A stretch of DNA of 64,000 bases, from contig NW_025541370.1 of the NCBI RefSeq assembly GCF_017591435.1, positions 103,733 to 167,732 of the forward strand. Reading direction: 5' to 3'. Of this stretch, positions 26,384 to 38,353 are shown piece after piece. Position numbers and translations under genes: made by a program. This DNA comes from Portunus trituberculatus (lineage: Eukaryota > Arthropoda > Malacostraca > Decapoda > Portunidae). The notes beneath the pieces are model-generated. The model was not told the origin of the DNA. It saw only the letters and a program-made list of their open reading frames with translations, and made no database searches. Numbering within the stretch: position 1 is the first letter of the stretch; every line of letters begins with the position of its first letter.

Positions 26384-29300
26384 CAATGGAACCATCAAAC
26401 TACCCTTAAAGATCGGTGTGACTGAAGCAAGAGTCTTTTTAAAATATAGGTTATTTTGCCACAATTTTCAGAGACCACAGATATGAGGAGCTTGGTTCAT
26501 ATGAGTGTTTTTGCTATTGATAAAGTAGAAATCATTGTAATCTGTCAATAGAACTATTAAACTACCATTAAAAACCTGTGTAACTGAAACAAGAGTTTTT
26601 AATGTATAGTTTATGTAACCACTATTTTTCAAAGTCCACCAAGATGAGAAACCTTTTTCATAAGGGTTTTATGCTATTGATAAGATAGATATGATGTTAA
26701 TCTGTCAATGGAACCATCAAACTACACTTAAAACCCGTGTGACTCAAACAAGAGTGTTTTGAAAATATAGGTTATGTAGCCACAATTTTCAACGTCCACA
26801 GATATGAGGAGCTTGGTTCGTATTAGTGTTTTTGCTACATATAAAGTAGAAATCATGTTAATCTGTCAATAGAACTATAAAACTACCATTGAAAATCCGT
26901 GTAACTGAAACAAGAATTTTTAAAATATATATTATTCAGCCACTGTATTTCAAAGTCCACCGAGATGAGAAATCTTTTCGTAAGAGTTTTATGCCACTAA
27001 TCAAGTAGGTATCATGTTAATCTGTCAATAGAACCATCAAATGACCCCAAAAAACCCGTGTGACTGAAATAAGAGTATTTTGAAAATATAGGTTACGCGG
27101 CCACTGTTTTCACAGTCCACAGAGATGATAAAATTTATCCATAAGAGTGATTTTGCTATTGGTAAGGTAGTAATCATGTTAATCTGTCAATGGAACCATC
27201 AAACTACCCTTAAAGATCGGTGTGACTGAAGCAAGAGTCTTTTAAAATATAGGTTATGTTGCCACAATTTTCAGAGACCACAGATATGAGGAGCTTGGTT
27301 CATATGAGTGTTTTTGCTATTGATAAAGTAGAAATCATTGTAATCTGTCAATAGAACTGTTAAACTACCATTAAAAACCTGTGTAACTGAAACAAGAGTT
27401 TTTAATGTATAGTTTATGTAACCACTATTTTCAAAGTCCACCAAGATGAGAAACCTTTTCATAAGGGTTTTATGCTATTGATAAGATAGATATGATGTTA
27501 ATCTGTCAATGGAACCATCAAACTACACTTAAAACCCGTGTGACTCAAACAAGAGTGTTTTGAAAATATAGGTTATGTAGCCACAATTTTCAACGTCCAC
27601 AGATATGAGGAGCTTGGTTCGTATTAGTGTTTTTGCTACATATAAAGTAGAAATCATGTTAATCTGTCAATAGAACTATAAAACTACCATTGAAAATCCG
27701 TGTAACTGAAACAAGAATTTTTAAAATATATATTATTCAGCCACTGTATTTCAAAGTCCACCGAGATGAGAAATCTTTTCGTAAGAGTTTTATGCCACTA
27801 ATCAAGTAGGTATCATGTTAATCTGTCAATAGAACCATCAAATGACCCCAAAAAACCCGTGTGACTGAAATAAGAGTATTTTGAAAATATAGGTTACGCG
27901 GCCACTGTTTTCACAGTCCACAGAGATGATAAAATTTATCCGTAAGAGTGTTTTTGCTATTGGTAAGGTAGTAATCATGTTAATCTGTCAATGGAACCAT
28001 CAAACTACCCTTAAAGATCGGTGTGACTGAAGCAAGAGTCTTTTAAAATATAGGTTATGTTGCCACAATTTTCAGAGACCACAGATATGAGGAGCTTGGT
28101 TCATATGAGTGTTTTTGCTATTGATAAAGTAGAAATCATTGTAATCTGTCAATAGAACTATTAAACTACCATTAAAAACCTGTGTAACTGAAACAAGAGT
28201 TTTTAATGTATAGTTTATGTAACCACTATTTTCAAAGTCCACCAAGATGAGAAACCTTTTCATAAGGGTTTTATGCTATTGATAAGATAGATATGATGTT
28301 AATCTGTCAATGGAACCATCAAACTACACTTAAAACCCGTGTGACTCAAACAAGAGTGTTTTGAAAATATAGGTTATGTAGCCACAATTTTCAACGTCCA
28401 CAGATATGAGGAGCTTGGTTCGTATTAGTGTTTTTGCTACATATAAAGTAGAAATCATGTTAATCTGTCAATAGAACTATAAAACTACCATTGAAAATCC
28501 GTGTAACTGAAACAAGAATTTTTAAAATATATATTATTCAGCCACTGTATTTCAAAGTCCACCGAGATGAGAAATCTTTTCGTAAGAGTTTTATGCCACT
28601 AATCAAGTAGGTATCATGTTAATCTGTCAATAGAACCATCAAATGACCCCAAAAAACCCGTGTGACTGAAATAAGAGTATTTTGAAAACATAGGTTACGC
28701 GGCCACTGTTTTCACAGTCCACAGAGATGATAAAATTTATCTGTAAGAGTGTTTTTGCTATTGGTAAGGTAGTAATCATGTTAATCTGTCAATGGAACCA
28801 TCAAACTACCCTTAAAGATCGGTGTGACTGAAGCAAGAGTCTTTTAAAATATAGGTTATGTTGCCACAATTTTCAGAGACCACAGATATGAGGAGCTTGG
28901 TTCATATGAGTGTTTTTGCTATTGATAAAGTAGAAATCATTGTAATCTGTCAATAGAACTATTAAACTACCATTAAAAACCTGTGTAACTGAAACAAGAG
29001 TTTTTAATGTATAGTTTATGTAACCACTATTTTTCAAAGTCCACCAAGATGAGAAACCTTTTCATAAGGGTTTTATGCTATTGATAAGATAGATATGATG
29101 TTAATCTGTCAATGGAACCATCAAACTACACTTAAAAACCCGTGTGACTCAAACAAGAGTGTTTTGAAAATATAGGTTATGTAGCCACAATTTTCAACGT
29201 CCACAGATATGAGGAGCTTGGTTCGTATTAGTGTTTTTGCTACATATAAAGTAGAAATCATGTTAATCTGTCAATAGAACTATAAAACTACCATTGAAAA

Positions 29301-32300
29301 TCCGTGTAACTGAAACAAGAATTTTTAAAATATATATTATTCAGCCACTGTATTTCAAAGTCCACCGAGATGAGAAATCTTTTCGTAAGAGTTTTATGCC
29401 ACTAATCAAGTAGGTATCATGTTAATCTGTCAATAGAACCATCAAATGACCCCAAAAAACCCGTGTGACTGAAATAAGAGTATTTTGAAAACATAGGTTA
29501 CGCGGCCACTGTTTTCACAGTCCACAGAGATGATAAAATTTATCTGTAAGAGTGTTTTTGCTATTGGTAAGGTAGTAATCATGTTAATCTGTCAATGGAA
29601 CCATCAAACTACCCTTAAAGATCGGTGTGACTGAAGCAAGAGTCTTTTAAAATATAGGTTATGTTGCCACAATTTTCAGAGACCACAGATATGAGGAGCT
29701 TGGTTCATATGAGTGTTTTTGCTATTGATAAAGTAGAAATCATTGTAATCTGTCAATAGAACTATTAAACTACCATTAAAAACCTGTGTAACTGAAACAA
29801 GAGTTTTTAATGTATAGTTTATGTAACCACTATTTTCAAAGTCCACCAAGATGAGAAACCTTTTCATAAGGGTTTTATGCTATTGATAAGATAGATATGA
29901 TGTTAATCTGTCAATGGAACCATCAAACTACACTTAAAACCCGTGTGACTCAAACAAGAGTGTTTTGAAAATATAGGTTATGTAGCCACAATTTTCAACG
30001 TCCACAGATATGAGGAGCTTGGTTCGTATTAGTGTTTTTGCTACATATAAAGTAGAAATCATGTTAATCTGTCAATAGAACTATAAAACTACCATTGAAA
30101 ATCCGTGTAACTGAAACAAGAATTTTTAAAATATATATTATTCAGCCACTGTATTTCAAAGTCCACCGAGATGAGAAATCTTTTCGTAAGAGTTTTATGC
30201 CACTAATCAAGTAGGTATCATGTTAATCTGTCAATAGAACCATCAAATGACCCCAAAAAACCCGTGTGACTGAAATAAGAGTATTTTGAAAACATAGGTT
30301 ACGCGGCCACTGTTTTCACAGTCCACAGAGATGATAAAATTTATCTGTAAGAGTGTTTTTGCTATTGGTAAGGTAGTAATCATGTTAATCTGTCAATGGA
30401 ACCATCAAACTACCCTTAAAGATCGGTGTGACTGAAGCAAGAGTCTTTTAAAATATAGGTTATGTTGCCACAATTTTCAGAGACCACAGATATGAGGAGC
30501 TTGGTTCATATGAGTGTTTTTGCTATTGATAAAGTAGAAATCATTGTAATCTGTCAATAGAACTATTAAACTACCATTAAAAACCTGTGTAACTGAAACA
30601 AGAGTTTTTAATGTATAGTTTATGTAACCACTATTTTCAAAGTCCACCAAGATGAGAAACCTTTTCATAAGGGTTTTATGCTATTGATAAGATAGATATG
30701 ATGTTAATCTGTCAATGGAACCATCAAACTACACTTAAAACCCGTGTGACTCAAACAAGAGTGTTTTGAAAATATAGGTTATGTAGCCACAATTTTCAAC
30801 GTCCACAGATATGAGGAGCTTGGTTCGTATTAGTGTTTTTGCTACATATAAAGTAGAAATCATGTTAATCTGTCAATAGAACTATAAAACTACCATTGAA
30901 AATCCGTGTAACTGAAACAAGAATTTTTAAAATATATATTATTCAGCCACTGTATTTCAAAGTCCACCGAGATGAGAAATCTTTTCGTAAGAGTTTTTAT
31001 GCCACTAATCAAGTAGGTATCATGTTAATCTGTCAATAGAACCATCAAATGACCCCAAAAAACCCGTGTGACTGAAATAAGAGTATTTTGAAAATATAGG
31101 TTACGCGGCCACTGTTTTCACAGTCCACAGAGATGATAAAATTTATCTGTAAGAGTGTTTTTGCTATTGGTAAGGTAGTAATCATGTTAATCTGTCAATG
31201 GAACCATCAAACTACCCTTAAAGATCGGTGTGACTGAAGCAAGAGTCTTTTAAAATATAGGTTATGTTGCCACAATTTTCAGAGACCACAGATATGAGGA
31301 GCTTGGTTCATATGAGTGTTTTTGCTATTGATAAAGTAGAAATCATTGTAATCTGTCAATAGAACTATTAAACTACCATTAAAAACCTGTGTAACTGAAA
31401 CAAGAGTTTTTAATGTATAGTTTATGTAACCACTATTTTCAAAGTCCACCAAGATGAGAAACCTTTTCATAAGGGTTTTATGCTATTGATAAGATAGATA
31501 TGATGTTAATCTGTCAATGGAACCATCAAACTACACTTAAAACCCGTGTGACTCAAACAAGAGTGTTTTGAAAATATAGGTTATGTAGCCACAATTTTCA
31601 ACGTCCACAGATATGAGGAGCTTGGTTCGTATTAGTGTTTTTGCTACATATAAAGTAGAAATCATGTTAATCTGTCAATAGAACTATAAAACTACCATTG
31701 AAAATCCGTGTAACTGAAACAAGAATTTTTAAAATATATATTATTCAGCCACTGTATTTCAAAGTCCACCGAGATGAGAAATCTTTTCGTAAGAGTTTTA
31801 TGCCACTAATCAAGTAGGTATCATGTTAATCTGTCAATAGAACCATCAAATGACCCCAAAAAACCCGTGTGACTGAAATAAGAGTATTTTGAAAACATAG
31901 GTTACGCGGCCACTGTTTTCACAGTCCACAGAGATGATAAAATTTATCTGTAAGAGTGTTTTTGCTATTGGTAAGGTAGTAATCATGTTAATCTGTCAAT
32001 GGAACCATCAAACTACCCTTAAAGATCGGTGTGACTGAAGCAAGAGTCTTTTAAAATATAGGTTATGTTGCCACAATTTTCAGAGACCACAGATATGAGG
32101 AGCTTGGTTCATATGAGTGTTTTTGCTATTGATAAAGTAGAAATCATTGTAATCTGTCAATAGAACTATTAAACTACCATTAAAAACCTGTGTAACTGAA
32201 ACAAGAGTTTTTAATGTATAGTTTATGTAACCACTATTTTCAAAGTCCACCAAGATGAGAAACCTTTTCATAAGGGTTTTATGCTATTGATAAGATAGAT

Positions 32301-33104
32301 ATGATGTTAATCTGTCAATGGAACCATCAAACTACACTTAAAACCCGTGTGACTCAAACAAGAGTGTTTTGAAAATATAGGTTATGTAGCCACAATTTTC
32401 AACGTCCACAGATATGAGGAGCTTGGTTCGTATTAGTGTTTTTGCTACATATAAAGTAGAAATCATGTTAATCTGTCAATAGAACTATAAAACTACCATT
32501 GAAAATCCGTGTAACTGAAACAAGAATTTTTTAAAATATATATTATTCAGCCACTGTATTTCAAAGTCCACCGAGATGAGAAATCTTTTTCGTAAGAGTT
32601 TTATGCCACTAATCAAGTAGGTATCATGTTAATCTGTCAATAGAACCATCAAATGACCCCAAAAAACCCGTGTGACTGAAATAAGAGTATTTTGAAAACA
32701 TAGGTTACGCGGCCACTGTTTTCACAGTCCACAGAGATGATAAAATTTATCTGTAAGAGTGTTTTTGCTATTGGTAAGGTAGTAATCATGTTAATCTGTC
32801 AATGGAACCATCAAACTACCCTTAAAGATCGGTGTGACTGAAGCAAGAGTCTTTTAAAATATAGGTTATGTTGCCACAATTTTCAGAGACCACAGATATG
32901 AGGAGCTTGGTTCATATGAGTGTTTTTGCTATTGATAAAGTAGAAATCATTGTAATCTGTCAATAGAACTATTAAACTACCATTAAAAACCTGTGTAACT
33001 GAAACAAGAGTTTTTAATGTATAGTTTATGTAACCACTATTTTCAAAGTCCACCAAGATGAGAAACCTTTTCATAAGGGTTTTATGCTATTGATAAGATA
33101 GATA
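26384..33104 (+). repeat. Satellite array 3 (SAT3), truncated by gap 2
   Basis: About 8.4 HOR copies. The first HOR has the junction-specific variants (TTATTTTGCC at ~26450, TTTATCCATAAG at ~27136, and GAGTGATTTTGC at ~27145). The second has TTTATCCGTAAG, and the third onwards have TTTATCTGTAAG. The array is cut mid-monomer 2/3 by the N run, so its true length is unknown. Confidence 0.97.
27984..28784 (+). repeat. Reference HOR unit: monomers 1 to 5
   Basis: A clean example of the 801-bp unit. Monomers: 1 = 27984-28144 (161 bp), 2 = 28145-28302 (158), 3 = 28303-28463 (161), 4 = 28464-28622 (159), 5 = 28623-28784 (162). Each starts at TCTGTCAAT followed by A/G, GAAC and a C/T-rich step, preceded by GTTAA or GTAA. 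This start box is the best-conserved part. The middles differ clearly between monomers, for example GGTTACGCGGCC only in 5 and ATTATTCAGCC only in 4. Confidence 0.95.
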
Positions 33105-33604
33105 NNNNNNNNNNNNNNNNNNNNNNNNNNNNNNNNNNNNNNNNNNNNNNNNNNNNNNNNNNNNNNNNNNNNNNNNNNNNNNNNNNNNNNNNNNNNNNNN
33201 NNNNNNNNNNNNNNNNNNNNNNNNNNNNNNNNNNNNNNNNNNNNNNNNNNNNNNNNNNNNNNNNNNNNNNNNNNNNNNNNNNNNNNNNNNNNNNNNNNNN
33301 NNNNNNNNNNNNNNNNNNNNNNNNNNNNNNNNNNNNNNNNNNNNNNNNNNNNNNNNNNNNNNNNNNNNNNNNNNNNNNNNNNNNNNNNNNNNNNNNNNNN
33401 NNNNNNNNNNNNNNNNNNNNNNNNNNNNNNNNNNNNNNNNNNNNNNNNNNNNNNNNNNNNNNNNNNNNNNNNNNNNNNNNNNNNNNNNNNNNNNNNNNNN
33501 NNNNNNNNNNNNNNNNNNNNNNNNNNNNNNNNNNNNNNNNNNNNNNNNNNNNNNNNNNNNNNNNNNNNNNNNNNNNNNNNNNNNNNNNNNNNNNNNNNNN
33601 NNNN
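33105..33604. other. Assembly gap, 500 N
   Basis: Exactly 500 N. Satellite lies on the left and C-family on the right. The switch in satellite orientation between SAT3 and SAT4 happens between here and 38354, so the apparent palindrome depends on this join. Confidence 0.99.
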
Positions 33605-36600
33605 TTTCAAGTTTTGGTGTATAAAATGCTGGGATACACCTATATAACCCATTTTGACATATTTCTGTTCCTTAAACAAATATTGTGTAATCTTTAGTTT
33701 TGCCTGCATTTCTGTGTTTTGGTGCAAAAAGCTGAAAACTAATAGAATAATATGTTTTTCTTATTTTTCTTTTGTTTCTCTATATTGGCTTGATTTCATG
33801 AATTTCATCATTTTGAGACATAACATTGTAAAATGAATTCAATATATAAAATTTCCAATCGAGAAAGTTTTTTTTTTTTCATAAAACATCTTAATAACAC
33901 ATAAATAAGATGTTTAAAGGAATATAGTCTTTGCGTGCATTTCTGAGTTTTGGTGCATAAAATGCTGAAAACACCTTAATAACTCATTTTTACATATTTC
34001 AGTTCCTTAAACAAATAGTGTGTAATCATGTGTTTTGTCTGCATTTTGTGTTTTGGTGCAAAAAGCTGACAACTATTTAAATAAATCGTTTTGGTTACTT
34101 TTACTTGCATTTCTCTATATTGGCTTGTTTTCACACCAAAACAAAAATGCAGGCAAAACGCATCATTACACATTATTTGTTTAAAGAACTCATATATGTC
34201 AAAAATGGGTTATTATATTGTTTTCCAGCATTTTATGCACTAAAACTCAGAAATGGAAGCAAAACATTATATTTGTTGAAACTTCTTATTTATGTGTTTT
34301 CAAGGTGTTTTATGAAAAAAGACTATATCGATTGAAAATTTTTTATATTTGTCATTTTACACTTTTATACCTCAGAAAGATAAAATTGATGAAAATAAGG
34401 CAATATAGAGAAACCACAATAAATATAACATTAACGTGTTATTTTAGTAGTTTCAGCATTTTTTGCACTAAAACACAGAAATGCAGGCAAAACCCATGAT
34501 GAAACACTATTTGTTTAGGGAACTGAATTATGGCAACAATGGGTTATTTTGGTGTTTTCCAGCATTTTATGCACCAAAACTCAAAAATGCAGGAAAACAC
34601 TATATTTGTTAAAACGTTTTGTTTTGTTTATGTGTTTTAAGGTGTTTTATGGAAAAAAAAAAAACTATCTCGATTGAAAGTTTTGTATATTCAAATCATT
34701 TTACATTTCTATACTTCAAAACGATAAAATTCATGAAAAGACAATATAGACATAACCAAAGAAAAGTAAGAAAATATTGTTAGTTTAGTAGTTTTCAGCT
34801 TTTTTCACCAAAACATAGAAAAGCAGGCAAAACGCATAACACTATTTGCTTAAAGAACTAATATATGTCAAACATGGGTTCTTTTGGTGTTTTCAAACAT
34901 TTTATGCACCAAAACTCAGAAATGCTGGCAAAACACTATATTTGTTAAAATGTCTTATTTGTGTTTTTAAGGTGTTTTATGCAAAAATAAAATTTTTTTT
35001 TTCATAAAACATCTTAAAACACATAAATAAGATATTTTAACAAGTATAGTGTTTTGCCTGCATTTCAAGTTTTGGTGTATAAAATGCTGGGATACACCTA
35101 TATAACCCATTTTTGACATATTTCTGTTCCTTAAACAAATATTGTGTAATCTTTAGTTTTTGCCTGCATTTCTGTGTTTTGGTGCAAAAAAGCTGAAAAC
35201 TAATAGAATAATATGTTTTTCTTATTTTTTCTTTTGTTTCTCTATATTGGCTTGATTTCATGAATTTCATCATTTTGAGACATAACATTGTAAAATGAAT
35301 TCAATATATAAAATTTCCAATCGAAAGTTTTTTTTTTTCATAAAACATCTTAATAACACATAAATAAGATGTTTAAAGGAATATAGTCTTTGCGTGCATT
35401 TCTGAGTTTTGGTGCATAAAATGCTGAAAACACCTTAATAACTCATTTTTACATATTTCAGTTCCTTAAACAAATAGTGTGTAATCATGTGTTTTGTCTG
35501 CATTTTGTGTTTTGGTGCAAAAAAGCTGACAACTATTTAAATAAATCGTTTTGGTTACTTTTACTTGCATTTCTCTATATTGGCTTGTTTTCACACCAAA
35601 ACAAAAATGCAGGCAAAACGCATCATTACACATTATTTGTTTAAAGAACTCATATATGTCAAAAATGGGTTATTATATTGTTTTCCAGCATTTTATGCAC
35701 TAAAACTCAGAAATGGAAGCAAAACATTATATTTGTTGAAACTTCTTATTTATGTGTTTTCAAGGTGTTTTATGAAAAAAGACTATATCGATTGAAAATT
35801 TTTTATATTTGTCATTTTACACTTTTATACCTCAGAAAGATAAAATTGATGAAAATAAGGCAATATAGAGAAACCACAATAAATATAACATTAACGTGTT
35901 ATTTTAGTAGTTTCAGCATTTTTTGCACTAAAACACAGAAATGCAGGCAAAACATATGATGAAACACTATTTGTTTAGGGAACTGAATTATGGCAACAAT
36001 GGGTTATTTTGGTGTTTTCCAGCATTTTATGCACCAAAACTCAAAAATGCAGGGAAAACACTATATTTGTTAAAACGTTTTGTTTTGTTTATGTGTTTTT
36101 AAGGTGTTTTATGAAAAAAAAAAAAAAAAAAAACTATCTTGATTGAAAGTTTTGTATATTCAAATCATTTTACATTTCTATACTTAAAAACGATAAAATT
36201 CATGAAAAGCCAATATAGACATAACCAAAGAAAAAGTAAGAAAATATTGTTAGTTTAGTAGTTTTCAGCTTTTTTTTCACCAAAACATAGAAAAGCAGGC
36301 AAAACGCATAACACTATTTGCTTAAAGAACTAATATATGTCAAACATGGGTTCTTTTGGTGTTTTCAAACATTTTATGCACCAAAATTCAGAAATGCTGA
36401 CAAAACACTATATTTGTTAAAATGTCTTATTTATGTTTTTAAGGTGTTTTGTGCAAAAAAATATTTTTTTTTTTTCCTAAAACATCTCAAAAACACATAA
36501 ATAAGATATTTTAACAAGTATAGTGTTTTTCCTGCATTTCCAAGTTTTTGGTGTATAAAATGCTGGGATACACCTATATAAACCATTTTTGACATATTTC

Positions 36601-38260
36601 TGTCCCTTAAACATATATTGTGTAATCTTGTAGTTTTTGCCTGCATTTCTGTGTTTTGGTGGAAAAAAAGCTGAAAACTAATAGAATAATATATTTTCTT
36701 ATTTTTTCTTTTGTTTCTCTATATTGGCTTGATTTCATGAATTTCATCATTTTGAGACATAACATTGTAAAATGAATTCAATATATAAAATTTCCAATCG
36801 AGAAAGTTTTTTTTTTTTCATAAAACATCTTAATACCACATAAATAAGATGTTTAAAGGAAAATAGTCTTTGCGTGCATTTCTGAGTTTTGGTGCATAAA
36901 ATGCTGAAAACACCTTAATAACTCATTTTTACATATTTCAGTTCCTTAAACAAATAGTGTGTAATCATGTGTTTTGTCTGCATTTTGTGTTTTGGTGCAA
37001 AAAAGCTGACAACTATTTAAATAAATCGTTTTGGTTACTTTTACTTGCATTTCTCTATATTGGCTTGTTTTCACACCAAAACAAAAATGCAGGCAAAACG
37101 CATCATTACACATTATTTGTTTAAAGAACTCATATATGTCAAAATGGGTTATTATATTGTTTTCCAGCATTTTATGCACTAAAACTCAGAAATGGAAGCA
37201 AAACATTATATTTGTTGAAACTTCTTATTTATGTGTTTTCAAGGTGTTTTATGAAAAAAGACTATATCGATTGAAAATTTTTTATATTTGTCATTTTACA
37301 CTTTTATACCTCAGAAAGATAAAATTGATGAAAATAAGGCAATATAGAGAAACCACAATAAATATAACATTAACGTGTTATTTTAGTAGTTTCAGCATTT
37401 TTTGCACTAAAACACAGAAATGCAGGCAAAACGCATGATGAAACACTATTTGTTTAGGGAACTGAATTATGGCAACAATGGGTTATTTTGGTGTTTTCCA
37501 GCATTTTATGCACCAAAACTCAAAAATGCAGGAAAACACTATATTTGTTAAAACGTTTTGTTTTGTTTATGTGTTTTAAGGTGTTTTATGAAAAAAAAAA
37601 AAACTATCTCGAATGAAAGTTTTGTATATTCAAATCATTTTACATTTCTATACTTCAAAACGATAAAATTCATGAAAAGACAATATAGACATAACCAAAG
37701 AAAAAGTAAGAAAATATTGTTAGTTTATTAGTTTTCAGCTCTTTTTTCACCAAAACATAGAAAAGCAGGCAAAACGCATAACACTATTTGCATAAAGAAC
37801 TAATATATGTCAAACATGGGTTCTTTTGGTGTTTTCAAACATTTTATGCACCAAAACTCAGAAATGTTGGCAAAACACTATATTTGTTAAAATGTCTTAT
37901 TTATGTGTTTTTAAGATGTTTTATGCAAAAAATAATTTTTTTTTTCATAAAACATCTTAAAAACACAAATAAGATATTTTAACAAGTATAGTGTTTTGCC
38001 TGCATTTCAAGTTTTGGTGTATAAAATGCTGGAATACACCTATGTAACCCATTTTTGACATATTTCTGTTCATTAAACAAATATTGTGTAATCTTTAGTT
38101 TTTGCCTGCATTTCTGTGTTTTGGTGCAAAAAGCTGAACTAAACTAAAACGTTAACACGTTTTTTTTTTTTTTCATAAAACCTTAAAAACACATAAATAA
38201 GATATTTTAACAAGTATAGGTTTTGCCTGCATTTCCAAGTTTTTCGTGTATAAAATGCTG
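33605..38260 (+). repeat. C-family region, ~1.46-kb higher-order tandem repeat (about 3 copies)
   Basis: Three tandem copies of a ~1460-bp unit (about 33605-35036, 35037-36497 and 36498-37975) plus a partial. Within a unit, two C subunits read in reverse (boxes such as TTTTGCCTGCATTTCTGTG) and three read forward (CACAGAAATGCAGGCAAAAC). This gives one head-to-head and one tail-to-tail inversion per unit. Copies are nearly identical apart from A/T homopolymer lengths. No gene is visible: open frames with a CTKTQKCRQ-like peptide come from the box itself and appear in both orientations. Confidence 0.9.
34885..35100. repeat. Long inverted repeat (hairpin) at C unit boundary
   Basis: Left arm 34885-34981 and right arm 35003-35100 are complementary over ~95 bp, with mismatches, around an A/T loop. 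The same structure recurs near 36465 and 37940, and in other C blocks near 52400 and 61010. Confidence 0.85.
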
Positions 38261-38353
38261 GGATACCTTGAAAGAGGATTAGTTGACCTCACTTAACAGA
38301 TTGTAAGTTAGTATGGCGGTAGCTTCTGAGGTATATCAGAGTGTGATTGAGTG
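38261..38353. other. Junction sequence between C and SAT4
   Basis: About 90 bp that is neither C nor satellite, except that 38282-38311 is the inverted counterpart of 12386-12415. This shared 31-bp patch supports a common origin of the SAT1/C and SAT4/C borders. Confidence 0.6.

Noticed and set aside
27984..28784. CENP-B box or telomere (TTAGG)n motif in the satellite
   Set aside because: I scanned the five monomers and found no full match. TTCGTAAGAG in monomer 4 matches only the first half of a CENP-B box.
1259..33104. CRISPR-like or phage-like direct repeats
   Set aside because: Repeats are 160-bp monomers without spacers, in a eukaryotic setting with introns and microsatellites.
33654..37982. 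Short frames in C units with CTKTQKCRQ-like peptides (e.g. 34218-34499, 37031-37438, 13151-13426)
   Set aside because: The peptide is just the translated GCACCAAAACACAGAAATGC box, and it occurs on both strands and in several frames.
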